Source: Desulfobacula sp964636495
Lineage (GTDB): Bacteria; Desulfobacterota; Desulfobacteria; Desulfobacterales; Desulfobacteraceae
Reading direction: 5' to 3'
Length of the DNA stretch: 13,802 bases
NCBI GenBank assembly: GCA_964636495.1
Contig: CAZWSL010000065.1
Location: forward strand, 1 to 13,802
Position numbers and translations under genes: made by a program. This document shows, in pieces, positions 1-8,301 of the stretch (position 1 is its first letter; each line of letters starts with the position of its first letter). Below the pieces are notes generated by a model, which was not told the origin of the DNA, ran no database searches, and saw nothing but the letters and a program-made list of their open reading frames with translations.

Positions 1-39
1 GCTTGCATTAGCAAGCGCAACGAGGTTTTTTATTTTTTT
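1..39 (+). terminator. Hairpin plus T-rich run, possible terminator of an upstream gene
   Basis: A perfect 6-bp inverted repeat (GCTTGC, loop ATTA, GCAAGC) occupies positions 1-16. It is followed after 8 bases by two T runs (25-30 and 32-38). The T run does not directly abut the stem, and the window starts at the stem, so a longer structure may extend to the left. It is most simply read as the end of a terminator or a hairpin repeat of the preceding gene. What lies upstream cannot be seen. Confidence 0.3.
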
Positions 40-111
40 GATGAAGATTTAAGGTTAAATGGCTGCCAAGAAAATTTTATTGCCAGTAAACTGAACTGCC
101 GCGGTTTCAAT

Positions 112-139
112 TTGACATTTTTACGTATTCAGTTACTAT
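112..139 (+). promoter_or_regulatory. Candidate sigma-70-type promoter for hrpA
   Basis: A consensus -35 box TTGACA (112-117) is followed, after 16 bp, by TACTAT (134-139), which matches four of six bases of the -10 consensus. Transcription would be expected to begin around 145-148, right at the chosen hrpA start codon (148). No Shine-Dalgarno sequence lies between. The -35 hexamer is strong and the -10 is fair. This is a pattern reading only. Confidence 0.4.
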
Positions 140-147
140 TCACAATC

Positions 148-3100
148 ATGAATAGGAATAATAAAACAAAATACGCTTTGAACAGGCCCCATAAGATAGA
201 ATTTGACTCTGCTCTACCCATATCAGGAAAAAAAAATGAGATCATAACTGCCATAAAAAACAACAGAGTGCTTATTATATCAGGAGAGACAGGATCCGGC
301 AAAACTACCCAGATTCCAAAATTATGCCTTAAGGCAGGACAGGGAAAAAACAGGAAGATCGGCTGTACCCAGCCCAGACGTATCGCTGCAATTAATGTGG
401 CAAACAGAATTGCATGGGAACTTAACGAAAAAATCGGACAGTCAGTTGGCTACAAAATACGGTTTGATGATAAAACACAACACGCTACAGCCATAAAAAT
501 AATGACTGATGGTATTCTTCTTGCTGAAACCCAGAGTGACAGATTTCTAAATGCCTATGATACAATTATTGTAGATGAAGCCCATGAAAGAAGCCTCAAT
601 ATTGACTTTACCCTTGGACTGCTGAGACGGCTGCTGAAAAAAAGGAGGGATCTCAAACTCATTATCACTTCTGCAACCATTGACACTGAAAAATTTTCAC
701 ACGCTTTTGACAATGCGCCTGTCATTGAAGTATCAGGCAGGATGTATCCTGTTGAAACTGTTTACCAGCCGTTTTTTAACCGGGAGGATGGTGAGCAGAA
801 TATTGAAGATCAGGGTTATGTGGAAGCTGCTGCAGACTCTGTGAACATGCTGCTGTCCAAAACAAGATCTGGTGATATTCTTGTATTCATGCCGACAGAA
901 CAGGATATTGGTGATACGATTGAGATAATCAGGGACAGAAACAATCCAGGAGTAACCATCCTGCCACTTTTTGCAAGACTTTCAGCCAAAGAGCAGTCCA
1001 AAATTTTTTCCCGCCGGCCAGGACGAAAAATTATTGTTGCAACCAATGTGGCTGAAACCTCCATTACGATCCCGGGTATTAAATATGTTGTGGATACAGG
1101 GCTTGCAAGAATTCCCAGCTATTCTCCGCGGACAAGGACTACAGCTCTGCCTGTCACCCCGGTATCCCAATCATCTGCAAACCAGAGGCTCGGGAGATGC
1201 GGCAGAGTTGAAAACGGCGTCTGCATCAGATTATTTGATGAAACTGATTTTCAGGCAAGACCATTTTTTACATCCCCTGAAATTTTAAGGAGCAATCTTG
1301 CTGAAGTCATACTGAGAATGATCTCTTTGAACCTGGGCAGTGTTTCAACTTTTCCATTTATTGACAGACCTGCTCAGAAAAGTATTAAAGATGGTTATGC
1401 AACCCTGGTTGAGATCGGCGCCATTAGAAAAAAACAGAAAAAACACATATTAACAAAAACGGGAAGGTTAATGGCAAAACTTCCAATTGATCCCAAATTA
1501 TCCAGAATTTTAATAGAAGCGGATCAAAGAGGGTGTTTAAAAGAGGCCCGTATCATCACAACCGCCCTTGCCATTTCAGATCCAAGGCAGCGTCCTGCAG
1601 AAAAAACCCAGGCAGCAGATCAGAAACACGCCATGTACAAAGATCCATCTTCTGATTTTGTGACCCTTTTAAACATCTGGAATGCATATAAAAAAGCTGA
1701 AAAAAGAGTGAAATCAAGATCAAAACTAAAAAAATTCTGTCAGGATAACTTTTTATCTTTTAAACGCTTAAGGGAGTGGAGTGAAATCCACAGACAGATA
1801 ATCAGAATTTTAAAAGAGCATGGTATAAAGGGAGAAAAAAAACTGTCTGACCGGATGGCGAGTGCTGATACCAAAGGTCTGAAAGCAAAAGAGTTTGAAA
1901 TTGGAGGACCTCTTTATATCGCCCTTCACCAATGCCTGCTGCATGGTTATCTTGCAAATATTGCACATAAAAAAGAGAAAAACATTTTTAATGCCGCCAA
2001 GGGCAAACAGGCCATGATATTCCCGGGTTCCGGACTTTTTAACAATGCCGGCAACTGGATAATGGCTGCAGAATTTGTAAAAACAAGTCAGCTTTTTGCA
2101 AGAAGTGTGGCAAAAATTGATCCGGGATGGCTTGAAAAAATCGGAAAAAACCTCTGCATACATACCTATTCTGATCCTCACTGGGAGAAAAAAAGAGGTG
2201 AGGTTATCGCCCTTGAACAGGTTTCACTGTTTGGACTTATAATTGTCACTGATCGCAGGGTAGCCTATGGAAGAATAAACCCTGAAGAGTCAGGAGAAAT
2301 CTTTATCCGTCATGCTCTTGTACAGGGAGAAATTACAAGGAAATTTGAGTTTATGGATCATAATTTAAAACTGATTGAACAGCTTGAAACCCTTGAACAT
2401 AAGCAGCGCAAAAAAAATATTCTTGTATCTGACGATGATATATTTCTCTTTTATCGCTCAAGGCTTCCAAAATCTTTTTATAACATAAGAACCTTTACAA
2501 AATTTATAAGGGATCAGAAATCCCACTCTTTTTTAAAAATGACACTGGAAGATATTCAAAGATCCCGGATTGATTACAACACATTAGCCGTGTTTCCTGA
2601 CACCCTTGAAATGGAACAGGGCAGATTCAGACTTGATTATGAATTCAAACCAGGGTCTGAAAAAGATGGTATCACAATTAATATTCCTGCAGAGTGTGCC
2701 ACAAGTATATCAAAACATAAAGTTGATATGCTGGTTCCCGGACTTTTTGAAGATAAAATTGCAGCTCTTATAAAGGCGCTTCCCAAAACATACCGGGTAA
2801 AACTCGTTCCTGTCTCCCGCACTGCCGGAATCATTGCAAAGGAGATGCCTAAAGAGGACAAAGCGCTTTTCTCAATGCTGTCCTCTTTTATCCGAAAACG
2901 GTTTAACCTTGTCATTCCGGCAACCCAATGGTCTGATAAGGAACTTCCTGATCACCTGAAAATGAGAATTTCAATCCGGGATGAAAAAGACAGAGAGATT
3001 AAAGCACTCAGGGATATTAAAATTTTAAATGAGTTTGAAGATACTTCTGCGGCAAAAGAGGATAACAGTTTTGAAAAATTTAAAAAGCAATATGAAAAAA

Positions 3101-4005
3101 GCAATATCGAAAAATGGAATTTCCAGGATATTGAAGAACCTGCCATCACTTTTCACCAAAACGGTTTTCCTCAAAAATATTTTCAGGGCTTGAAAGCAGA
3201 AAAGGACACCCGTACAGAAAACAGGAGCGTGCAGATCTCATTAAGATTGTTCAAATCAAGGCAAAAAGCATTTGATTCTCATATCCGGGGAATAAATCAA
3301 CTTTTTCAAAAAAACTATCCGGATTATTTTACCGCTTTGAAAAAAGATATTACTGCCAATGCAGAAATTAAACAGCTTGCACCCCTTTTCACCGGACAGA
3401 TCCGATTCCAGAAATCTCTTTTCAACCTGATCACCCATACGCTGTTTGCAAAAAATATAAAAACAAAAAAAGAATTCACAGATCATGGAGAGAAAGAGTT
3501 AAAAAATTTATACACCTCCGGACAAAAATTTATCAATATTGTCATAAAGAGCGGGAAAGAGTATAAAACATGTTTCAATCTTATACAAAAACTTTCGCTC
3601 AAACATCAGAAACTGAACAAAACCCATGCCATTCTTTCAAAAATTTTCAAGGACCTGCAAAACCTTATCCCGCCTAATTTTCTTGATATTTACACATATG
3701 AAAGGATCATACACCTTCACCGCTATATAGCCTGTATCACAGTCAGAGCACAGAAAGCAGCTGATAATCCAATAAAAGAAGAGGCAAAGATATTACAGAT
3801 TGAGAAATACAACAGACACCTTGAAACCCTTTTATCATCACTTTCCCGGGAATCAACAAAGGAAAAATCTCAACAGGTTGAACAATTTTTCTGGCTTATT
3901 GAAGAGTATAAAATATCTCTGTTTGCACCAACAATAAAAACAGCAGTAAAAATTTCCACCAAAAGGCTTGATAAATTTTTAACAAATCTGAGTACAATGA
4001 TATAG
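148..4005 (+). CDS. hrpA: ATP-dependent RNA helicase HrpA (DEAH box)
   Basis: This is a 1285-residue cytoplasmic DEAH-box RNA helicase, close to the roughly 1300-residue length of E. coli HrpA. The family uses ATP to move along RNA and is implicated in mRNA processing and release of stalled ribosomes. Visible motifs are Walker A GETGSGKTT (46-54), DEAH (143-146), SAT (175-177) and motif VI QRLGRCGR (346-353). A winged-helix/HA2-like region follows (about 400-520), then an OB-fold region (about 590-665), then the long C-terminal DUF3418-type region (about 680 to the end) that separates HrpA from HrpB. The ATG at 148 was chosen because the in-frame TTG at 112 lies inside a likely -35 box. The start has no clear ribosome binding site. 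The gene converges on the phosphatase gene 51 bp downstream. The reading frame is intact and the family call is very secure. Confidence 0.95.
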   Translation: MNRNNKTKYALNRPHKIEFDSALPISGKKNEIITAIKNNRVLIISGETGSGKTTQIPKLCLKAGQGKNRKIGCTQPRRIAAINVANRIAWELNEKIGQSVGYKIRFDDKTQHATAIKIMTDGILLAETQSDRFLNAYDTIIVDEAHERSLNIDFTLGLLRRLLKKRRDLKLIITSATIDTEKFSHAFDNAPVIEVSGRMYPVETVYQPFFNREDGEQNIEDQGYVEAAADSVNMLLSKTRSGDILVFMPTEQDIGDTIEIIRDRNNPGVTILPLFARLSAKEQSKIFSRRPGRKIIVATNVAETSITIPGIKYVVDTGLARIPSYSPRTRTTALPVTPVSQSSANQRLGRCGRVENGVCIRLFDETDFQARPFFTSPEILRSNLAEVILRMISLNLGSVSTFPFIDRPAQKSIKDGYATLVEIGAIRKKQKKHILTKTGRLMAKLPIDPKLSRILIEADQRGCLKEARIITTALAISDPRQRPAEKTQAADQKHAMYKDPSSDFVTLLNIWNAYKKAEKRVKSRSKLKKFCQDNFLSFKRLREWSEIHRQIIRILKEHGIKGEKKLSDRMASADTKGLKAKEFEIGGPLYIALHQCLLHGYLANIAHKKEKNIFNAAKGKQAMIFPGSGLFNNAGNWIMAAEFVKTSQLFARSVAKIDPGWLEKIGKNLCIHTYSDPHWEKKRGEVIALEQVSLFGLIIVTDRRVAYGRINPEESGEIFIRHALVQGEITRKFEFMDHNLKLIEQLETLEHKQRKKNILVSDDDIFLFYRSRLPKSFYNIRTFTKFIRDQKSHSFLKMTLEDIQRSRIDYNTLAVFPDTLEMEQGRFRLDYEFKPGSEKDGITINIPAECATSISKHKVDMLVPGLFEDKIAALIKALPKTYRVKLVPVSRTAGIIAKEMPKEDKALFSMLSSFIRKRFNLVIPATQWSDKELPDHLKMRISIRDEKDREIKALRDIKILNEFEDTSAAKEDNSFEKFKKQYEKSNIEKWNFQDIEEPAITFHQNGFPQKYFQGLKAEKDTRTENRSVQISLRLFKSRQKAFDSHIRGINQLFQKNYPDYFTALKKDITANAEIKQLAPLFTGQIRFQKSLFNLITHTLFAKNIKTKKEFTDHGEKELKNLYTSGQKFINIVIKSGKEYKTCFNLIQKLSLKHQKLNKTHAILSKIFKDLQNLIPPNFLDIYTYERIIHLHRYIACITVRAQKAADNPIKEEAKILQIEKYNRHLETLLSSLSRESTKEKSQQVEQFFWLIEEYKISLFAPTIKTAVKISTKRLDKFLTNLSTMI

Positions 4006-4056
4006 TGAATGCCTCTGACAGCACATCGGACAAGTATGCTGGCTGCTCAAATGATT

Positions 4057-5934
4057 TCAAAATTTGAAACCGACAACAGAAATATCGTCTCTGCGTATTT
4101 CTTCACCTTCATAATCAACCAGAGTTTTCCAGATCTCATCTTTCTGCCCGCTGAACGGCAGATCCCGGATAGAAAGCAGAAGGTTACGGAATCGCTTTTT
4201 TCCAAACATACGGCGCTTAGGGCCCCCGATCTGATCAATCAATCCATCGGAAGTCATATAGAAACTGCGTTCTGGAAGTAATCGGACAGCATGCTCATCA
4301 TACTCCTGATCGAAGGGAATACGGCGGTAGCCCATGCCTTTTTTTGTTCCTTTGATCTCAATTACCGAACCGTTTTCCACAATAAAAAGGTCAAACCGTG
4401 CACCGCTGAAATTCATATGCTTTCGGTCCTGCTGTATCCAGCAGGCACCAAGCTCCAGTCCATCATCTGACTTGCCTCCTTCTATTTTCTGTCCCAGAGT
4501 TATCTGGATGAGCTGGTGCATGCGTTTTAAAAGACCGGCCACATCACCGACTTCAGTATCCAATTTTGAACGTTCAAGGGCACCTGTGGCTATCAGAGTC
4601 ATGAAAGCCCCGGGAACGCCGTGTCCGGTACAATCGCATAAAATGAACAGCATGCCGTCTCCCCACCTATCGCACCAGTATATATCCCCACCTACTACAT
4701 CCCTGGGTTTCCAGAGCACAAAATGATCGGCAAATCCACTCTTGATAATTGCGTCATCCGGCAGTACGGAACGCTGTATACGGCTGGCATACTGAATCGA
4801 CCCGGTAATGACTGCAAATGCATCCTGCAGCTGCTGTTCGGCCAGCTTACGTTCCGTGATGTCGGAAAATACGCTGACAAATCCGCCTCCTGGCAGAGGA
4901 CCGCCTGAGACATCTATTATCGTTCCGTCAGGACGTTTCCGCTCAAAGTCATGAACTTCAAACAGCGAGGCACGTTCTATCTGGAACTTGATCATCTCTT
5001 CGGCTTCATCCGGGCCGAATTCACCTCTCTCTGCATCGAAACGAACCCAATCGCCAAAGGCTGAACCGGGTGTTGCAAAGGCATCGGGAACCTCTCGAAT
5101 TCTCTGGTACTGCTTATTGCAGGTGATCAGGCGCAAATCGGCATCAAAGGCTACAAGGCCCTGATTGATACTGTCCAGTATACTTTCCAGCAGAACTGAC
5201 TTGTCGACCAGTTCATTCTGAGCTCTGTTCAGACGTGTCGTGAACATATGAAACAGAGCGATTGCCAGCAATCCGGCAGCTATCGTAAATACCTTGAAAA
5301 ATAAACTTTTTTCCTTGATAACTGCCACCTCCTCGTTAAAAAGGTCAAGTGACAGTGTAATCCGGATGCCGCCGCGGATGTCGCCGATTTCATAACCCTG
5401 GATCCCATGGCACTTCAGGCAGCCTTTTTCAGTAATCAGGCCTCCAAGAAAATCAAATTTCCCCCTGTGGGAAAACCGGTAATAATATTTCTCGCTGGGA
5501 TTTTCCTCCAGATGAATCAGGGCTGTTGCTTCAAAATTGTCAGGCAGATTGTCAGGATTTATCGGATGATTGCTTGTAATCCGGTAGTAAAAATTGTTCG
5601 TTCTGTTGGTAAGCTCTGATAACTGGCGGGTCATCCAGGAGGGATTTATCTTGATCAGTTGTTCATTGTCTGCGCTGTATATGTGATTGTTTTTGAGATA
5701 TGGGTTGGGTTCCTGTCCGGGATACGGTTTGACAAAAATGCCGCCATACTGGGCATTCCACCGCCTTGCGATTACCATATTATCAAAATGTGCAACCGCT
5801 TCCTGGATAACTATCTTACGGGCAAGTGTAATCTGCCGGCCGTTGTATGAATCGATCAACCACAAGATCCCCAAGACTGTAAGAACTGTAATACTCGGAA
5901 ATATCACCAATCTTTTCAATCTGAATTTATGCAT
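4057..5934 (-). CDS. Membrane sensor with heme-c (DUF3365/Tll0287-like) domain, PAS domain and SpoIIE-type PP2C phosphatase
   Basis: This 625-residue protein appears to be a signal-transduction serine phosphatase. Transmembrane segments at about 8-28 and 211-230 bracket a periplasmic sensor of the DUF3365/Tll0287-like type. That sensor carries CLKCH (Cys172, Cys175, His176), the motif for covalent heme c. A PAS domain follows (about 246-368, ending in SDITERK-LAEQQ). The C-terminal SpoIIE/PP2C domain (about 375-625) keeps the metal-binding acidic positions: GGD (Asp417), CDCTGHG (Asp434), SDG (Asp563) and RDD (616-617). The catalytic half most resembles SiaA-type phosphatases, which dephosphorylate a small SiaC-like (DUF1987) partner, but no partner, kinase or cyclase gene is in this window. 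A GGAG sits 11 bases before the ATG. The gene is about 50-55% G+C in sampled stretches, against roughly 25-42% in neighbours, which suggests a different history. Domain calls are secure; signal, target and output are unknown. Confidence 0.88.
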   Translation of the reverse strand: MHKFRLKRLVIFPSITVLTVLGILWLIDSYNGRQITLARKIVIQEAVAHFDNMVIARRWNAQYGGIFVKPYPGQEPNPYLKNNHIYSADNEQLIKINPSWMTRQLSELTNRTNNFYYRITSNHPINPDNLPDNFEATALIHLEENPSEKYYYRFSHRGKFDFLGGLITEKGCLKCHGIQGYEIGDIRGGIRITLSLDLFNEEVAVIKEKSLFFKVFTIAAGLLAIALFHMFTTRLNRAQNELVDKSVLLESILDSINQGLVAFDADLRLITCNKQYQRIREVPDAFATPGSAFGDWVRFDAERGEFGPDEAEEMIKFQIERASLFEVHDFERKRPDGTIIDVSGGPLPGGGFVSVFSDITERKLAEQQLQDAFAVITGSIQYASRIQRSVLPDDAIIKSGFADHFVLWKPRDVVGGDIYWCDRWGDGMLFILCDCTGHGVPGAFMTLIATGALERSKLDTEVGDVAGLLKRMHQLIQITLGQKIEGGKSDDGLELGACWIQQDRKHMNFSGARFDLFIVENGSVIEIKGTKKGMGYRRIPFDQEYDEHAVRLLPERSFYMTSDGLIDQIGGPKRRMFGKKRFRNLLLSIRDLPFSGQKDEIWKTLVDYEGEEIRRDDISVVGFKF

Positions 5935-5991
5935 ATCTCATATGGCTCCGTATTGAATTCAAAATTGATATACCTGTAAAAAGTCAGAGGT

Positions 5992-6123
5992 TCAAGTCAT
6001 CACATTATTCATGTTGATCCGGATTTCAGGCTTTAACCTCTCCGGTATTTTATCTGACACGATCTTACACCTGGATTTATTTTTTTTCAAGCCTAACAGC
6101 CGTAATTTTTTACCAAAAATCAT
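5992..6123 (-). CDS. Small hypothetical ORF (43 aa) upstream of the phosphatase gene
   Basis: An unrecognised ORF of 43 codons lies on the same strand as the phosphatase gene and ends 57 bp before it. The product is very basic, beginning MIFGKKLRLLGLKKNKSR and ending RINMNNVMT. An in-frame ATG three codons upstream (6132) would make it 46 residues. Neither start has a convincing ribosome binding site. It could be a leader peptide, the remnant of a decayed gene, or chance. Codon choice looks coding-like, but the length is too short to be decisive. Confidence 0.2.
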   Translation of the reverse strand: MIFGKKLRLLGLKKNKSRCKIVSDKIPERLKPEIRINMNNVMT

Positions 6124-6247
6124 TCCCGGCATTTTTTAATGATTTCTTTTTTTAACCGGTATCCATCATGCTGAAGGTATGATACAGGAGATAAAATAAT
6201 ACAGCAGCATACTTGATAGATCTAAAAAAATGAATAGAGTATTAGGC

Positions 6248-6262
6248 TGGATGGAAATTTGC
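6248..6262 (+). promoter_or_regulatory. Possible sigma-54 (-24/-12) promoter element
   Basis: TGG (6248-6250) and TTGC (6259-6262) are separated by 8 bases, the exact geometry of the RpoN consensus, in which TGG and TTGC flank CACG plus four variable bases. The middle of the element matches poorly (ATGG in place of CACG). Transcription would begin near 6274, leaving a leader of about 77 bases before the ccdA GTG. The spacing supports it and the partial match weakens it. No enhancer-binding protein gene is in the window. Confidence 0.2.
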
Positions 6263-6350
6263 CACAGCATATATTTAAAATATCTGCCTGAAATATGAAA
6301 TAAACTGAACCGGTCAAGATATAATTGATGATTTATAAGGATATAAAAAA

Positions 6351-7049
6351 GTGTTTACAGAAAACATTACTTACACGGCAGCCCTTATTGCAGGCCTGCT
6401 CTCTTTTTTCTCCCCCTGTATTCTGCCTCTGATACCGGCATATTTTTCCTTTATTACAGGATTAAGCCTTGATGAACTTACCCAGGGAAAAAAGGAAGTC
6501 AGACAGAAAGTGATTCTATCCACACTTTTTTATGTTGCCGGCTTCTCATTTATCTTTATCCTCTTTGGAGCTTCTGCATCCTATCTGGGTGGTTTTGCTT
6601 CAAAATATTCATGGGTTGTAAGATATGCAGGAGGCGGTATTATACTTATTTTCGGACTTCATCTTCTTGGAGTCATCAATATCAAAGGGTTTAACTTTGA
6701 AAAAAGAATCCATGTCAAAGAGAAGCCTCTGCACCTCATGGGTACATTTGTAATCGGTATGGCATTTGGTGCAGGATGGAGCCCCTGTATCGGACCGATG
6801 TTAGGTTCAATTTTAATTGTTGCAGGTAATCAGGAAACCATACTCAAAGGAGTCTCCCTGCTGGCTGTATATTCTGCAGGTCTGGCCGTCCCTTTTCTTA
6901 TTCTATCCTTTTTCATAAACTCTATTATTGAAATAATGAAAAAGGCTACAAAATTTATCGGAATTCTTAATAAAGCATCGGGAATTCTGCTGATAATTAT
7001 CGGTATTCTGCTGATATTGGATAAATTCAGACTCCTTGCAGCATTATAA
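6351..7049 (+). CDS. ccdA: Cytochrome c biogenesis / thiol-disulfide transmembrane protein CcdA
   Basis: This 232-residue integral membrane protein of the CcdA/DsbD transmembrane family shuttles electrons from cytoplasmic thioredoxin to periplasmic thiols. Among its usual targets are CxxCH cysteines of apocytochromes c before heme ligation. About six hydrophobic segments are visible. The two redox cysteines lie in the hallmark motifs FFSPCILPLIPAY (Cys23) and GWSPCIGPM (Cys146). It lacks the periplasmic domain and C-terminal thioredoxin domain of full DsbD, which fits CcdA. The start is GTG, supported by AAGGA nine bases upstream. The MFS gene follows after five bases, so the two are probably co-transcribed. 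No ccs or resB maturation gene is adjacent. The divergent neighbour encodes a protein with a heme-c motif, a plausible but unproven client. The family call is secure; the exact partner thiol protein is not known. Confidence 0.92.
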   Translation: MFTENITYTAALIAGLLSFFSPCILPLIPAYFSFITGLSLDELTQGKKEVRQKVILSTLFYVAGFSFIFILFGASASYLGGFASKYSWVVRYAGGGIILIFGLHLLGVINIKGFNFEKRIHVKEKPLHLMGTFVIGMAFGAGWSPCIGPMLGSILIVAGNQETILKGVSLLAVYSAGLAVPFLILSFFINSIIEIMKKATKFIGILNKASGILLIIIGILLILDKFRLLAAL

Positions 7050-7054
7050 GTCTG

Positions 7055-8239
7055 ATGATCCAGAACCAGAAACAGTTTGCCGCTTTTATCAGCATTGCAA
7101 CCTTTTCAAAGTTATTGTTCAACATAACAAGAAGGCTGATCTACCCCTTTGCCCCCGAATTTGCCAGGGGCCTGAACGTGGACCTTTCTGCCATCACCTC
7201 TGTTATCGCTCTTAATAACGCCACACCTTTAATCGGTCCTGTAGGAGCAAGCTTTGCAGACCGATACGGGTACAGACTTCTGATGCTTATTTCTCTTGCC
7301 ATATTGACTGTCGGCACATTTGCAGCAGGGTTAATACCGGTTTATTCGCTTTTTGTAATCTCTCTTTTTATCAGTGGAATAGCCAGGAGTATATTTGATC
7401 CGAGCCTTCAGGCCTTTATCGGTAATTTTGTACCCTTTAAAGAGAGAGGAAAAATTATTGGAATCACTGAACTTGCCTGGGCAGGATCAACTCTGATAGG
7501 TATTCCCCTGTCAGGTTTTATTATTGAAAAATTTTCATGGCAGATGCCTTTTTTAATCATTTCAGGATTCTCCCTGATCAGTTTTTTTATTATACTGAAG
7601 ATCATACCGAAAGAGAAAAAAAATCATATCCCGCAAAAGAGAAAAAATCGTGTGCTGTCAAACTGGAAATTAATCATAAAAGAGAGAAAAGTTGTGGGAA
7701 TGCTATCATTTGTATTTTTTATCTCCCTTGGAAATGACAATCTTTTTGTCATTTATGGAGCATGGCTGGAAAACGATTATGATCTTTCCCTTGCAGCCAT
7801 TGGTTTCGGTACTGTTTTTATAGGACTTTCTGAAATCCTTGGTGAAAGCTGTACTGTTTTTTTCGCCGACAGGGTCGGGTTGAAAAAATCTATCATCATA
7901 GGGGCAGTTCTCTGCAGCGGTACATATCTTTTTTTACCTGTTCTGAATATTGGCCTGGCCTATATTATCGCAGGGCTTTTCCTTATTTTCTTCACCTTTG
8001 AATTTACAATGGTGACTGCCATGAGCCTGTCAACAGAACTGGTTCCCGAGTTAAGGGCATCTACCATGGCCGCTTTTTTTGCAGTAGGAGGCTTAGGAAG
8101 GGTTGCCGGAGCTTTCTCAGGTGGTATTGTCTGGTCAAACTTTGGTTTGTCACACATCTGCCTGATCTCTGGAATCTGTACACTTGCTGCACTTTTCTCA
8201 ATAGTGATGCTATTCCGGCAGGATCGGCATGCAATATAA
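7055..8239 (+). CDS. Major facilitator superfamily (MFS) transporter, substrate unknown
   Basis: This is a 394-residue polytopic membrane protein of about 12 hydrophobic segments, the normal size for a DHA1/AraJ-like MFS exporter. The cytoplasmic loop-2 signature is FADRYGYRLLM (about 67-77) and its second-half counterpart is FADRVGLKK (about 270-278). The first and second six-helix bundles are joined by a basic loop (about 183-213). The ATG lies five bases after the ccdA stop, with only a weak ribosome binding site, so translational coupling is likely. Sequence alone does not show the substrate. Pairing with ccdA hints at export of a thiol, redox-active or metal-related compound, but this is speculation. 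No regulator is adjacent. Confidence 0.85.
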   Translation: MIQNQKQFAAFISIATFSKLLFNITRRLIYPFAPEFARGLNVDLSAITSVIALNNATPLIGPVGASFADRYGYRLLMLISLAILTVGTFAAGLIPVYSLFVISLFISGIARSIFDPSLQAFIGNFVPFKERGKIIGITELAWAGSTLIGIPLSGFIIEKFSWQMPFLIISGFSLISFFIILKIIPKEKKNHIPQKRKNRVLSNWKLIIKERKVVGMLSFVFFISLGNDNLFVIYGAWLENDYDLSLAAIGFGTVFIGLSEILGESCTVFFADRVGLKKSIIIGAVLCSGTYLFLPVLNIGLAYIIAGLFLIFFTFEFTMVTAMSLSTELVPELRASTMAAFFAVGGLGRVAGAFSGGIVWSNFGLSHICLISGICTLAALFSIVMLFRQDRHAI

Positions 8240-8301
8240 AAAAGATAGAAATATAGTATTCACGGCTATAACCGGTACAGATGAAACCATCACATTATCC
8301 A

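Larger units (their letters stand above)
5935..6350. other. Divergent intergenic region between the phosphatase gene and ccdA
   Basis: This 416-bp AT-rich stretch separates two divergent genes and should hold promoters for both. It contains a 7-bp inverted repeat, AGAGGTT (5986-5992) with AACCTCT (6035-6041), around a palindrome ATCCGGAT (6017-6024). It also contains two ACCGGT palindromes (6155-6160 and 6309-6314), a sigma-54-like element (6248-6262), and a TATAAT (positions about 6320-6325) close to ccdA without a good -35. A minus-strand ORF of 43-46 codons is listed separately. No tRNA or recognisable riboswitch was seen. Confidence 0.5.

Noticed and set aside
1810..2181. 123-codon minus-strand ORF inside hrpA
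   Set aside because: It is antisense to a conserved HrpA region, has no ribosome binding site or domain, and is best explained as a shadow frame.
4006..4056. Bidirectional terminator between hrpA and the phosphatase gene
   Set aside because: Only a loose AGCA/TGCT pairing is present, without a T run; it cannot be supported.
4334..4726. 130-codon plus-strand ORF opposite the phosphatase gene
   Set aside because: It lies wholly antisense to a gene with clear domain motifs; its composition is that of a shadow frame with no recognisable domain.
5984..6000. GGTTCAAGTC, which resembles a tRNA T-loop and could mark a tRNA remnant or attachment site
   Set aside because: The flanking five bases do not pair into a T-stem, and no acceptor, D or anticodon arm can be drawn around it on either strand.
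6230..6298. 22-codon plus-strand ORF (MNRVLGWMEICHS...) between the divergent genes
   Set aside because: It is very short, has no properly spaced ribosome binding site, and overlaps the sigma-54-like element. It cannot be supported as a gene.
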